Part shown: in pieces, positions 1 through 9,267 of the stretch
Numbering within the stretch: the first letter of the stretch is position 1
Layout: each line of letters starts with the position of its first letter
NCBI RefSeq assembly: GCF_947301925.1
Contig: NZ_CAMYUE010000004.1
Coordinates: 1-64,000, forward strand
DNA length: 64,000 bases
Reading direction: 5' to 3'
DNA from: an uncultured Ruminococcus sp.
GTDB lineage: Bacteria > Bacillota > Clostridia > Oscillospirales > Ruminococcaceae
Notes under the pieces: model-generated
The model's input: the letters and a program-made list of their open reading frames with translations, nothing else
What the model was told of the DNA's origin: nothing
Databases searched by the model: none
Made by a program: the position numbers and the translations under genes

Positions 1-99
1 GCCATCGGCGAGGGCATTTTTGTATCCTATGGGACGCGGTTTATTTGACGCTTACGGTGTAAGGGCAAAATGCTACGCACTATTTAAATATATGTTTTT

Positions 100-1011
100 C
101 TATATAATCCGCACTCTTTGAGAATGATTTGGAGTATCAATTACTAAAGCATCTATTCCCAAATCCTGAATCCAAAACAGTGTATTTGATAAAAGATCTT
201 TCACGTCTTTTCTATAAGGTTTAGGATCATTGATTAACGCATTATGTAATTCGCTTGTAATGGCACCGAAATATGCAGTTTTATCAGACATATTATCAAG
301 CAAACTATATAGCCATAAAAACGGCTTGCTCCATCTGAACGCATCTTTTAGCTCGTCAACTGTTGGGATATGATCAAGCTCCAAAAACTCAAAAGATTTT
401 ATATCATTAAAATCCGGATGTGGAGTACTCGGAAAATCATATGTAAACAGCACATCAATAGTTGGTTTGAATAAAGCTTCAATTGAATTAGTCCATTTAG
501 CCTTTGAATTACCACTCTCATTGTTTTGGTTAGCAGCATCATATTCTGCTTTCATTAGGCTGTAGATCTCATCAGTCATTAGAATAGAATCATCAAACAA
601 CTTATTGATTTTAATCAAATCAGAATCATTAATATCTGTAAAGCTTGATAACTCATAATTTCCGTGAGAATTCAACCCAATGCCATTAGATGTCATATTC
701 GCGCTGCCAAGAATACATCTTTTCTTATCAAAAACATACGTTTTGGCATGAAGGTCAAACCTTACATACATCTGCCATCCTTTTGATTTGCAGAACTCAT
801 AAAGAGATAGATCTGTTGCTCCAGATAGCATATCTGATAATAGAAACCTAACCATTAATTTTTTCTCTGACAGTTTGTTTTTTATATTTGCTTCTATGAA
901 GCTCATAGCTGATTCTTTACAAAACGCAGATATGATATGAAGAGTATTTGTGGCAGAAGCTACCTGAGAAGCTATCACATTTCTGGTTTCAGATGTTGTT
1001 AACAAGCTCAT
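100..1011 (-). CDS. Phospholipase D-like (single HKD) protein, last gene of defence-like operon
   Basis: The 303-residue protein has one PLD/HKD motif: H88, K90 and D95, followed by GSAN at 102-105. This is the phosphodiesterase catalytic signature of the PLD superfamily. Single-HKD members usually dimerise to build one active site, and bacterial ones are often nucleases (family knowledge). No signal peptide or membrane segment is visible, so a cytoplasmic location is likely. The gene starts 15 bases after the GHKL ATPase gene ends and is the last gene of a tightly packed minus-strand operon, so a nuclease effector role is a reasonable inference. A non-nuclease phosphodiesterase is possible. 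The catalytic motif looks intact although other operon members are broken. Confidence 0.8.
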   Translation of the reverse strand: MSLLTTSETRNVIASQVASATNTLHIISAFCKESAMSFIEANIKNKLSEKKLMVRFLLSDMLSGATDLSLYEFCKSKGWQMYVRFDLHAKTYVFDKKRCILGSANMTSNGIGLNSHGNYELSSFTDINDSDLIKINKLFDDSILMTDEIYSLMKAEYDAANQNNESGNSKAKWTNSIEALFKPTIDVLFTYDFPSTPHPDFNDIKSFEFLELDHIPTVDELKDAFRWSKPFLWLYSLLDNMSDKTAYFGAITSELHNALINDPKPYRKDVKDLLSNTLFWIQDLGIDALVIDTPNHSQRVRII

Positions 1012-1026
1012 ATTTCAGACTCCTTG

Positions 1027-2823
1027 TCAGTTTCTTGGATTAAGCTGTTCGGAAATATAATTATTCAGTTTATTATACCAAATTGTCATAAGCTTATCAT
1101 TTTGACTACTCTGATATGCATTTGTTTTTCTAACTGATTGGAAGAATGAAGCTAAGAACAATTCAAAAGTTGTTTTTGCATCGGCAGAGCCATAAAGCTT
1201 ACTCAAAAAAGACGTGTAGAATTTATGTGTAGTATTAATTGTTATAACTGTCGTTGCTAAAACGATTTTATAGTCAAATGCCGGACTGCGTTCTCCCTTA
1301 TCAGCATAATCAAATACTACCTTATTACTAAAGAAATTAGATGCTTGTTCATCAGTAATATCTTCGTATCCCAATTCTTCTAATGTTTCTTTTCCAGTTT
1401 GAATAATTTCCTCAGGAGTAACATTATCCATAGGATTTTCTACATTTTCGATTTCATCATCATCATACTCATCTTCTACCTCAACAGTATTAATGATATT
1501 TGTTGTTTGTGTTGCGATATCATCGGCAGAACGTGTGTTGTGGCGAGTTTCTTCATTCTTTTCATACATCGCCTTAATTGTATCTGCTATTGTATTATAT
1601 AGCTGATTCCATATTGGCTGAACTGGTTCATCATAATCGATATCTGCTTCTGCAATTCGTTTAAGATCAACATATTGTTTATTATTTGCGACTCCAAATG
1701 CTTCATCCAATTCTGGATTAAATATAATTTCGCAGCCCCACCAACGATGTTGCGGTTGGTTTAAAGAACTATAAAAATCAAATTGTCCAAAATCAATTTC
1801 TCGATTAGCTCTTACTACCGATATTCCTTCCATTTTGCTTGCATGTTTTCCGAAAGGATAAGAACCAGGATTACTACCGCCTGGAAAAGCCGTTTCATCA
1901 TAGAAAACGTCTTTAACAATAGAGAATCTTGCTTTTACAATTGATTCACATATCTCGCCATTTTTACCTACATATTTTACAGGAATATCAACTTCACCTG
2001 TTCCTCTTCCATCAGCAGTGTACAATTCAAAAACAGGTTCTAGATCTTCAGTCTGTCCATACTTGTATACCTTTTTAACATCATCTTTCCTACACATAGC
2101 GTAGTTCTTGTTCATAAGGAATAAAGGATCATTAGGTAAAACATCAATTGCATTTTCTTGGTTTTCATCGCAGATTACTTTTATGGAACAAATATCTTTA
2201 TAAATGAAATGTCTAAATTTTCTTCCTAAAGCAAATTCAAGATGCTCAGTTAGCGGTCCTCTTGTACGCGGAATTACTCTATCACAGTTCTTCCATACAA
2301 CGAGTGTTCCGGATACAGAAAAATCATATGTCTCTGTTAACGTATTATAATGCACATAATTTGCATATTTCTCTGGCAAATCAGTTAACTCAGGATCTTC
2401 AATTTGAGTCTGAATGCCCTCTTTAACTTTATTTATATCAAGATAGACTTTTTTGCAATTATTAATTCCACCTTGCCATGAATAAACATCAACAGTTGGG
2501 CAAGCATGTAATGAAGCTTGCGGCAAACCGACTCCAAAACGACCCATTCCCTTTCTTGCATATCTTGTTGTAGAACCTATTCCAAGGCATTTACCAAGAA
2601 CGTCGGAATTCATTCCTTCGCCATTATCAAGGAAGCCTATTTCCGTAACAACTTTTCTACCAGAAACAGGATTAATAGATTCACTAATAATGATAAATAC
2701 ATTTTTAGCATTCGCTTCTACAGAGTTATCAACAATTTCTGCCACAGCACTTTCAATATTTTTATAACCTGTATTTCTAAAAGCGTCCCCCATGTTTTTA
2801 ATATCGACTATACTGTTTGCCAT
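1027..2823 (-). CDS. GHKL-type ATP-binding protein (HATPase_c, MORC/Hsp90-like)
   Basis: A 598-residue protein whose N-terminus is a GHKL ATPase fold: the N-box has E29, D32 and N33, the G1 box is DNGEGM at 66-71, and a glycine loop of GMGRFGVG type lies at 92-99. A very acidic linker lies near residues 440-460. The C-terminal part is not recognised. Such standalone GHKL ATPases occur in several phage-defence operons, where they are thought to drive conformational switching (family knowledge). The start codon lies 11 bases beyond the helicase fragment's stop and the PLD gene follows 15 bases after this gene, so co-transcription is expected. The reading frame is intact. What it acts on cannot be read from the sequence. 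Confidence 0.75.
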   Translation of the reverse strand: MANSIVDIKNMGDAFRNTGYKNIESAVAEIVDNSVEANAKNVFIIISESINPVSGRKVVTEIGFLDNGEGMNSDVLGKCLGIGSTTRYARKGMGRFGVGLPQASLHACPTVDVYSWQGGINNCKKVYLDINKVKEGIQTQIEDPELTDLPEKYANYVHYNTLTETYDFSVSGTLVVWKNCDRVIPRTRGPLTEHLEFALGRKFRHFIYKDICSIKVICDENQENAIDVLPNDPLFLMNKNYAMCRKDDVKKVYKYGQTEDLEPVFELYTADGRGTGEVDIPVKYVGKNGEICESIVKARFSIVKDVFYDETAFPGGSNPGSYPFGKHASKMEGISVVRANREIDFGQFDFYSSLNQPQHRWWGCEIIFNPELDEAFGVANNKQYVDLKRIAEADIDYDEPVQPIWNQLYNTIADTIKAMYEKNEETRHNTRSADDIATQTTNIINTVEVEDEYDDDEIENVENPMDNVTPEEIIQTGKETLEELGYEDITDEQASNFFSNKVVFDYADKGERSPAFDYKIVLATTVITINTTHKFYTSFLSKLYGSADAKTTFELFLASFFQSVRKTNAYQSSQNDKLMTIWYNKLNNYISEQLNPRN

Positions 2824-2834
2824 AATTTATCCTC

Positions 2835-3341
2835 CTATATTCTCCAATAGTCATTAAAATGAGAAAATGCTGTCTCATTATCAAAATTCTGTAAATTATC
2901 ATCTACATCAACAAGTAGGCATTCTTCATTTCCACCCATTAAGGGTCCTCTTAGTCCTCTACCAAGCATTTGACTATATAAAACAACTGATTTTGTCGGT
3001 CTTGTAATTAATACGCACTTTATATTTTTAGAATCAAATCCCGTGGTCAACACCTCATAATTGATTATGATATCGACACCGCTACTGCGATCCTTGAATT
3101 GATTAATTGCTCTTTTTCTATCAATAGGATTCATTTCCCCAATTACAAGACTATTCGGGATTTCTTCTAAAGTTAACATTGCCGATAACATTTTGGCGTG
3201 TTCTACTGAACAAGCAAAAACAATAGTAGGGGTTTTATCCGAATGCAATAATCTTAGTTTTTTCATTATTGCTGTATTACGCTTTTTATTAGAAGCAAGA
3301 ACTTCAAGCTGTTTTACTGTATAATCCTTTTCATTATATCT
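2835..3341 (-). pseudogene. 3' end of a superfamily 2 helicase gene (C-terminal RecA domain only)
   Basis: The open frame encodes only a helicase C-terminal domain. It shows the IVFACSVEHA segment (motif IV region), a TGFD segment of motif V type, and a QMLGRGLRG segment matching motif VI. Walker A and DEAD/DEAH boxes are absent. The longest ATG-started piece is 143 residues (start at 3266), but the homologous frame continues upstream to about 3341 without a start codon. Its upstream end overlaps the tail of the truncated ATPase gene in another frame. The simplest reading is a deletion that removed the helicase 5' part and the ATPase 3' part. A helicase needs both RecA domains, so this fragment should be inactive. 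Confidence 0.75.
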
Positions 3342-4351
3342 TCACCCTTAGTGAGTGAGTAAGCAATTATCTCATACATTTGATGGAAATGATTGCTTAT
3401 GCTTATATGCTCAAATCTTCCAGAAATACCTCTCCAGCCATTGACCTTCTCCTGAGGTAGATTCATATCAATATAATTGGAAATATCTTTGTGACATATT
3501 AAAAGCAGATGAAGCTGCTGACTTGCTTCACGGTTGCATTTTTCAGCAAAGTCCTGAAGCATTTTAGTTTCACTTTCGTTTGCTGATGCAATATTTGATT
3601 CAAGATACTTTCCAAACTCATCGTATACAACATACATTCCAGTGAAGTTCTTATCTTTTAATGCAGTATTCACCTTATCATATACGTCTACAATATTAAA
3701 ACCTACAAACGGATTGAAAACACTTCCCGCTGTTAGTTCAGGATAGACTTCATTGAATTTCTGATATGCATTGACATCGTTTGCAGATAAAGCCTTTGTA
3801 AACCTATCTATTCTCATCCCAATCTTATCTTTGAAACTTTTATAGGTATCAGGATATTTTACTTTCCACATATTGATGGTATTAGAAGCAGCAACAAAAT
3901 GTGTCTCAGGCATAATATCATCAAGACCATATAGTTTCAGTGCCTGCTGTAATGCGCCAAGAAATGATTGTGTAAGGTTACCACTGTTGCCATTTATAAT
4001 AACCGGCAACAGCCTGTTTTTACTGGAAATATAATTCTTAATTCTTTTATATGTATCTTCGTTTATATCCTTAATTTTATCAAGAAGCTTATTAAAATAC
4101 CTCTTGTCTTTGTTATATAAAATTGAAAGTGCAACAAGTACTGTATGCGATTTGCCTCGTCCATATGCTCCTGTCAATATTTTAGCTCTATCCAAGTGAT
4201 CTGATTCAGTGTTAACAAGTATGCTATTGATTATATCAAGTGCAGACGATGTCGGAATAAAACCTGATATTTTTCCCTTGTCATTAAAATCATACTCTAT
4301 ATTTACAGAGGACTGGAAGCCACGAGCTATCTCGATTTTATCATTAAGCAT
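3314..4351 (-). pseudogene. Truncated large P-loop ATPase (N-terminal part)
   Basis: 345 residues with a Walker A motif at 61-69 (GxxGxGKS form) and a Walker B at about 240-245 ending in D244-E245. Proteins with this layout in defence operons (BrxC/PglY-like and related) are normally about 1000 residues or more (family knowledge), so roughly the first third remains. The frame ends abruptly at 3314 and the helicase 3' remnant begins within the same stretch in another frame, as expected for an out-of-frame deletion junction. The start lies 13 bases after the DUF4007 stop. The ATPase core could still fold, but partner-binding regions would be missing. A genuinely short ATPase cannot be fully excluded. 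Confidence 0.7.
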
Positions 4352-4364
4352 GATATTATTACTC

Positions 4365-5252
4365 CTACCTATCGTTTAATTCCCTATAATATAATTCTAC
4401 GCACTCAATATACGTCATATCTGTTGTAAGCCTGATTATATCAAGGCCTGCTGTACGAACTACCTTCAGATATCCTAAAGAGTCGAGCTTATAAAGAATA
4501 TTATGAAGTGAAATGGTATCAAGACAGAAAACCTTACCGATACTGCAATCATCGTTCTGTAAAGCAGAGATTTTTATCTCTTTTTCGTTTTCATACTTGT
4601 TGACAATAACCGCAAGAACTATAAGTTCTGGAATATCCTCAGCTTTTGGTGATTCCTTCCGAAATACTCTTTCATGATCCTTTACTTCAACAAATGATAT
4701 TAATCCAAGTTCAGTAAGGGGACACTCAATATTATCCTCAGGATCCGAAGAATAATCTTTTTTAGAATAATATGTGCTGATAACACACTTAAAATCATCG
4801 CTTACAGCTCTTTCGCTGGGCATATCAACATCTTCATCACTCATTGAAATAAACTTTCGAACTCTTTTAGCGAAGTCTTCTTCAGTGAATTCTGAAAGAT
4901 CAAATTGGTTAAAGAACAGATACCACGAAGTTGCTTCATCCTTATTTGAAGCAAGGGCGTAGTGAATTAGCCAGAGCGTTCCTATCTCTTCAATGTAACG
5001 GTCGTTATTATAAACTATATTTCCTATATCAGTAAGGTTTTGATTTCTACGGCCGAAATTCGGCTCGCTGGTTAGATTTGTTACCTGAAGCCAATATCTT
5101 AAAGCCTTGACCATATTTGAACCTATGCCAAGGCTATCCATGGGATTAACTTCTCTGCTAACAAAAACATCTGGCATTGCCACAACATTTCGCATGCCCT
5201 TTGTCAGCCAACCTTTTCTGATTGCAAAGGTCTCGTGTCCTCTAAACTTCAT
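4365..5252 (-). CDS. DUF4007 family protein
   Basis: A 295-residue protein recognisable as DUF4007 by its opening (MKFRGHETFAIRKGWL) and the following segment that specifies a missing-data or fitness-type fold of unknown function. DUF4007 genes are commonly found beside PAPS-reductase-family genes in phosphorothioation-related or BREX-like defence islands (family knowledge). Here the gene begins 5 bases after the stop of the PP-loop protein's 3' exon, which matches that pairing. The C-terminal part looks like a winged-helix region (inference from the pattern of alternating hydrophobic residues). The frame is complete. The biochemical role is unknown. Confidence 0.75.
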   Translation of the reverse strand: MKFRGHETFAIRKGWLTKGMRNVVAMPDVFVSREVNPMDSLGIGSNMVKALRYWLQVTNLTSEPNFGRRNQNLTDIGNIVYNNDRYIEEIGTLWLIHYALASNKDEATSWYLFFNQFDLSEFTEEDFAKRVRKFISMSDEDVDMPSERAVSDDFKCVISTYYSKKDYSSDPEDNIECPLTELGLISFVEVKDHERVFRKESPKAEDIPELIVLAVIVNKYENEKEIKISALQNDDCSIGKVFCLDTISLHNILYKLDSLGYLKVVRTAGLDIIRLTTDMTYIECVELYYRELNDR

Positions 5253-5257
5253 GTATA

Positions 5258-5653
5258 TTATTCCTTTTCTTTGGTTTTCAAATACTTATCCATCAGGCAG
5301 CCGCCGTCAAGATATTTTGCTGTTACGCACATTTTACAGCGTCTGCATTTTTCTTCATCAATATGATATGTACCGCCAGTTATAGAAATAGCGTTAAATC
5401 TACATAATGACTCGCATTTCAAGCATTTACGGCAAGCATTGAATTTCCTTACCTGATAGCCAACCATACGCTGTAAATCGTCATGATTCTTGACGTTAAG
5501 CGTTTTCACCTTTACAGCGTACTCATAATTATCCTGATTAAAGGGCTGAACAGATAGAATAGGAGTCATGGATTTTATATCAAGAACTATGGTCTCATGT
5601 ATCAGTTTACGCCCCAGCTCCTTCGACACTTTTCCAAATGGAGTCAGCATATT
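5258..5653 (-). CDS. 3' exon of the PP-loop/PAPS-reductase gene: ferredoxin-like C-terminal tail
   Basis: The frame downstream of the group II intron encodes about 131 residues with two cysteine clusters: CRKCLKCESLC, and CRRCKMC followed by a further C. Their spacing resembles 4Fe-4S ferredoxin motifs. An ATG at 5650 could start a separate 130-residue protein, but no convincing ribosome site precedes it. Joining 7813 to 5653 gives one continuous frame with the PP-loop part. I therefore treat it as the C-terminal domain of a protein of about 575 residues, in which the iron-sulfur tail could supply electrons or bind a partner. If the intron no longer splices, this piece is orphaned. Confidence 0.65.
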   Translation of the reverse strand, partial: NMLTPFGKVSKELGRKLIHETIVLDIKSMTPILSVQPFNQDNYEYAVKVKTLNVKNHDDLQRMVGYQVRKFNACRKCLKCESLCRFNAISITGGTYHIDEEKCRRCKMCVTAKYLDGGCLMDKYLKTKEKE

Positions 5654-5694
5654 GTCAAGTAGGTCAGCGGTGTTACCACCGCTTTCCCCTTTAA

Positions 5695-5728
5695 GAACCG
5701 TACGTGACAGTTTCCCGTCATACGGCTC
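5695..5728 (-). ncRNA. Group II intron domain V
   Basis: A 34-nt hairpin with strands GAGCCGTATGACG and CGTACGGTTC around a GAAA tetraloop. It is the most conserved catalytic element of group II introns. It lies between the RT stop and the 3' splice site, as expected. A second hairpin (5657-5690, AGCGGTG/CACCGCT arms) sits where domain VI with the branch-point A should be. Confidence 0.85.
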
Positions 5729-5762
5729 AAGTATTTTATCACTTTATTCAAGCGACAGTTTC

Positions 5763-7283
5763 TTAGACAATTTCTGGCAAACCGATTTCCGGTAAACTTT
5801 TAATCACTTTTCTTTTAAGGAAATATGGCTGGTCAAAGTATGGATTTGCTGATAGATTCAGTTTTGGATGTCTTGTGATAGGTATATATGACAAACTTCT
5901 AAGTTCTCTGTTTTCTGTAGAGAAAACCCAGTTCCTGTGATTTACTGTGTGCCAATACTTAACTTTAATCCATTTCCGTCCTTTTCTAGTATGTCTGTGG
6001 CAAGCCCACTTCCAAAGTAGTGTAAAAACGATAGTATCGATTTTCTGGAATGTAGTTTTAGAACATACAGACTTGTGATAGTTTCCCCATCCTGTAAGCT
6101 TCTGATTCAGTTTGCATATTAATACATCCTGACTAAGTGCTTTTCCTTGTCTTAGAATAACATCGTTCAGTGATGTTATAAGTGCTTTGACTGATTTTCT
6201 GGAAGGCTTGATTATCAGTTTGTCTTTAAACTTACGAAAGGTCCACCCGAGCAGGTCAAATCCATCATTTATATTTGTGACTAACGTCTTTTCCTCTGAC
6301 AGTTGAAGTCCACGAATATTTAAGAAGTCTCGAATAACTATCTTAACTTCTTCAGCGATTTCCTTGGTGGCTGCTGATACAATAAAGTCATCTGCATATC
6401 TTACGAAGTTGACTTTGTTTCTTTTGTGAGCTCTTTCGCTTATTCTTCCCGTTCTGCTTATGTCAAATGTTTCTGCGAGTTTCTTCTGTAAACCATCAAG
6501 TGCCATGTTTGCAAGAATTGGTGAAATAATGCCACCTTGCGGGGTGCCGCTTGTGGTGTAAAATAGTTCACCTTTATATACAAACCCAGATTTCAGGAAT
6601 TGCTTCAACACTGATTTATCCATTGGAATGTTATCTATAAGCCATTGATGGTTTATATTATCAAAGCATCCCTTTATATCTCCTTCAAGAACCCATTGTG
6701 GGGAATATTTACGCGAAAAGATTGTGAATATATGCTCACAGGCGTCTTGACATGAACGATATTTTCTGAATCCGTACGAATGTTTATCTGCAAGGGTTTC
6801 TGCTATTGGCTGTAGAGCTAAGGTGTAGAGAGCTTGCATAGCTCTGTCATACATACATGGAATACTTAAAGGTCTTTTGGATTTCTTGTTCTTCTTTTCT
6901 ATGTAAACTCTGCGTAACGGTTTGGACTTATATCGTCTGTCGGTCAAAGATAAAGCGGCTTTCATCTTGTCAGAATCAGTCCGCCATATTACTTTATCTA
7001 TGCCAGGTGTATTTTTACCTTTGTTTGTAACTACGTTCTTAACTGCGAGTAATTTTGCACTGAATGAGTGCGTAATCAGATACTGTAGCCTTTTAATTTT
7101 GTTCCAGTTGTCTTGTTTCACTGCCTTGGCGATCCTGATTTGCAACCTGTTGACTACGAGTTCTACTGTTTGCCAGTCGATGGTTCTCCATTGTTCAGCA
7201 AGTAGTTCATTGTTTGATAAGCTCTCAGTTTTCACTGCCATTGAGTCATTATCATTCACAGGTATGCCCCCATTTCTCGTCAT
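5763..7283 (-). CDS. ltrA: Group II intron reverse transcriptase/maturase
   Basis: A 506-residue intron-encoded protein. The RT active site is YADD at 296-299, with the upstream PQGGIISPILANM block at 249-260 and the fingers region at about 90-180. The maturase X domain follows at about 390-450. The C-terminus stops without the two-CxxC HNH endonuclease seen in longer homologues, so it should move by an endonuclease-independent route (family knowledge). It lies in intron domain IV. A GTG at 7259 preceded by GGGGG could be the real start instead of the ATG at 7283. The protein would bind its own intron RNA, help splicing and copy it into DNA. Confidence 0.9.
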   Translation of the reverse strand: MTRNGGIPVNDNDSMAVKTESLSNNELLAEQWRTIDWQTVELVVNRLQIRIAKAVKQDNWNKIKRLQYLITHSFSAKLLAVKNVVTNKGKNTPGIDKVIWRTDSDKMKAALSLTDRRYKSKPLRRVYIEKKNKKSKRPLSIPCMYDRAMQALYTLALQPIAETLADKHSYGFRKYRSCQDACEHIFTIFSRKYSPQWVLEGDIKGCFDNINHQWLIDNIPMDKSVLKQFLKSGFVYKGELFYTTSGTPQGGIISPILANMALDGLQKKLAETFDISRTGRISERAHKRNKVNFVRYADDFIVSAATKEIAEEVKIVIRDFLNIRGLQLSEEKTLVTNINDGFDLLGWTFRKFKDKLIIKPSRKSVKALITSLNDVILRQGKALSQDVLICKLNQKLTGWGNYHKSVCSKTTFQKIDTIVFTLLWKWACHRHTRKGRKWIKVKYWHTVNHRNWVFSTENRELRSLSYIPITRHPKLNLSANPYFDQPYFLKRKVIKSLPEIGLPEIV

Positions 7284-7812
7284 AAAATACCATGGGATAA
7301 GTCTGCACCCTTTCGAGTTATGGTATTAACCACTATGCATCGCGATTAAAGCAATGCCATTAGCTTTTTATCCCTTTCCGTTGCCCTCTGCATCTTTTCT
7401 CATCCTTGCGGATTTGATACCTTCGTCACAAGAGAAGGAATACATAGGGTTTACCAAGTTCCACAATACAGATAATTATGAACGTTTTAGGTATTGTCAA
7501 CTGAACCGAGAGGATTAAGTCCATTTGTGCCTCTGCTTCATGATACAGAAACACCACCTCTTTACCTTTTGGTCTATGCGTATCAGCCTCATTTCGCATA
7601 TTCGACGTAACGATTCTTAAAACAATTCGCTTTACGCTTACCATGACGTTCTTACCCTAGCACTCCATCAGGATGTGTAGGCTTTCTGGTTTTGTACATT
7701 GTCTCATACGCTTTCCAACAGAGCAATTACTCGCTCCGCAGAGTATGATAGGGTTATTCCAAATGGATAGAATAGCTTATTAGGCAATCCGTATTGTGAC
7801 ATCTTGTCACAC

Positions 7813-9138
7813 CAGGAACTCATCATCCATAGGACGGTTAAGCCTGTATACTTTTGCATGATCCTCAGCAGTACAATTAGTGTAGCGAATTTTGACGTCT
7901 TCTGCTGCCTTAACACCATTTCCACCCTGACGAGCTTTCCATTTTCCTGTATCGACATATACTTCAGGATCCAGTTTACCTATCCTCTTTGCAAAGCCAA
8001 TGAGAAACTCTCGCCATTTCTGATACTGCTCCGGCATATATATGGAAGATAAAAACTGGGCCCTTTCATTGTTATTAGGACAACACCAGCAGCCGACTCT
8101 ATCATAGCCAAGTCTATAGGCATCATTAAAGTCGATATTCTCTCCAAGAATGTACAGCCAAATATCAATATCCGCCCAATAAAAGATAGGTGAAGCAACT
8201 TTCTGCTTCTGTATCTTTACAGATTCAGCATTATCTTCAACTCGGTTGTATTTGCTGCGACTTACAGATTCGCACTTTCGTATGCCATAGAATGTAAGTA
8301 TATTCTTGTCACGATAGTAACGGTTAAGTATTCTCGTGATAGGACCAGTCTTAAACATTGAGCAACACCAACGCATCATTCTCGCTGGAGGACCAATATC
8401 TTCACACACATCATAGAAGTTCTGCTCTCGATTTATAGCTGTTCTGAATATTGCAAGCGGATTATCGTTCCTAAATCGCTCGGCATATTTTATGGTCAGA
8501 GGGAACTCAAGAGTTGTATTGCCAAAAATATGCACAAGACTTGGCTCACTCATAGCCTTAACAGCTAAATCTGCTGTGACAGTAGAATCCTTACCACCAG
8601 AGAAAGAGAGTACTATGTTTTCTGTTGGATAGTTTGAAGCTTCTTGCCTGATAAAACTATGCGCTTCATCAATTCGATAATGTAGGCGTTCTTGATTTGC
8701 CTCAATAAATCTAGAAATATGCTTATCAAAATCAGCATAGCTATTCTGTGAGCGATATTCCTCAAGTTTATTGATTATATACTCAGGAGAAAACTTCTTA
8801 AAATGCTTAGATGATATTGTAAATGACTTTCCGTTTACATAATACCTATTATTGTTCGCCCATACAGAGTCGTGCAGATAAGCAAGCGGCTTATCGAAAA
8901 GAATTTCTATCAATAAGCGTTCTTCGGGGAATACAGTTCTCAAGTCAGAAGCTAAATATTTAGCTTCTCCTCCGCATATAGGACATATGTCTCTATCCGC
9001 AGAATTTTCCATCCTGATTACCGGTATATTACAATTGCAGCACCAATGTACTTCAGTTGTTGGTTCATATTCAGTTTTGCTGCCACATAGTTCACAAACA
9101 CTATGTGGGGTATCATGTTTACATTTCTCACACCACAT
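7813..9138 (-). CDS. PP-loop phosphoadenosine phosphosulfate reductase-family protein, 5' exon
   Basis: About 442 residues before the intron. The N-terminus has three CxxC zinc-ribbon-like pairs in the first 55 residues, then the ATP-pyrophosphatase signature SGGKDS at 180-185, and a later WCCPNNN segment with paired cysteines. PP-loop enzymes of this family activate substrates by adenylation, and relatives such as DndC/SspD/BrxP act in DNA sulfur modification or phage defence (family knowledge). It is the first gene of the operon, so a sulfur-transfer or nucleotide-modifying role is inferred. No cysteine desulfurase gene is seen nearby. Without splicing the frame ends two codons into the intron, at 7807. 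Confidence 0.8.
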
Positions 9139-9217
9139 AATGCTTACATTTTCTCCACTTCTCTTAATTTATATGCAAATTATATATAAATACTCAATAT
9201 ACAATTATTCAATTTAA

Positions 9218-9246
9218 ATTATACCACAAAACACTATAAAATGCAA
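9218..9246 (-). promoter_or_regulatory. Promoter of the defence-like operon
   Basis: On the minus strand a perfect TATAAT (9218-9223) lies 17 bases downstream of TTGCAT (9241-9246), giving a sigma-A type promoter about 80 bases before the PP-loop start codon. Closer to the gene, GGAG (9153-9156) is followed by an ATG-TAA start-stop pair at 9144-9149, before the true ATG at 9138. Confidence 0.6.
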
Positions 9247-9267
9247 GAAGAATAATAGGCAAATAAA

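Larger units (their letters stand above)
5654..7812 (-). mobile_element. Group II intron inserted in the PP-loop gene
   Basis: The 5' end on the minus strand reads GTGTGAC, fitting the GUGYG start of group II introns. The 3' part contains a 34-nt domain V hairpin (5695-5728) followed by a domain VI-like hairpin, and the end at about 5654 reads GAC. An intron-encoded reverse transcriptase lies inside. The total length of about 2.16 kb is normal for the class. Excision at these borders joins codon CTG (Leu) to AAT (Asn) in frame. The 3' border could instead be three bases later (5651), which would also keep the frame. About 530 bases upstream of the RT gene should hold domains I-III. Confidence 0.85.

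Noticed and set aside
7450..7475. Candidate EBS1 pairing for the group II intron
   Set aside because: A GGAACT segment pairs with exon bases, but it leaves the two bases next to the splice site unpaired, so I do not assign it.
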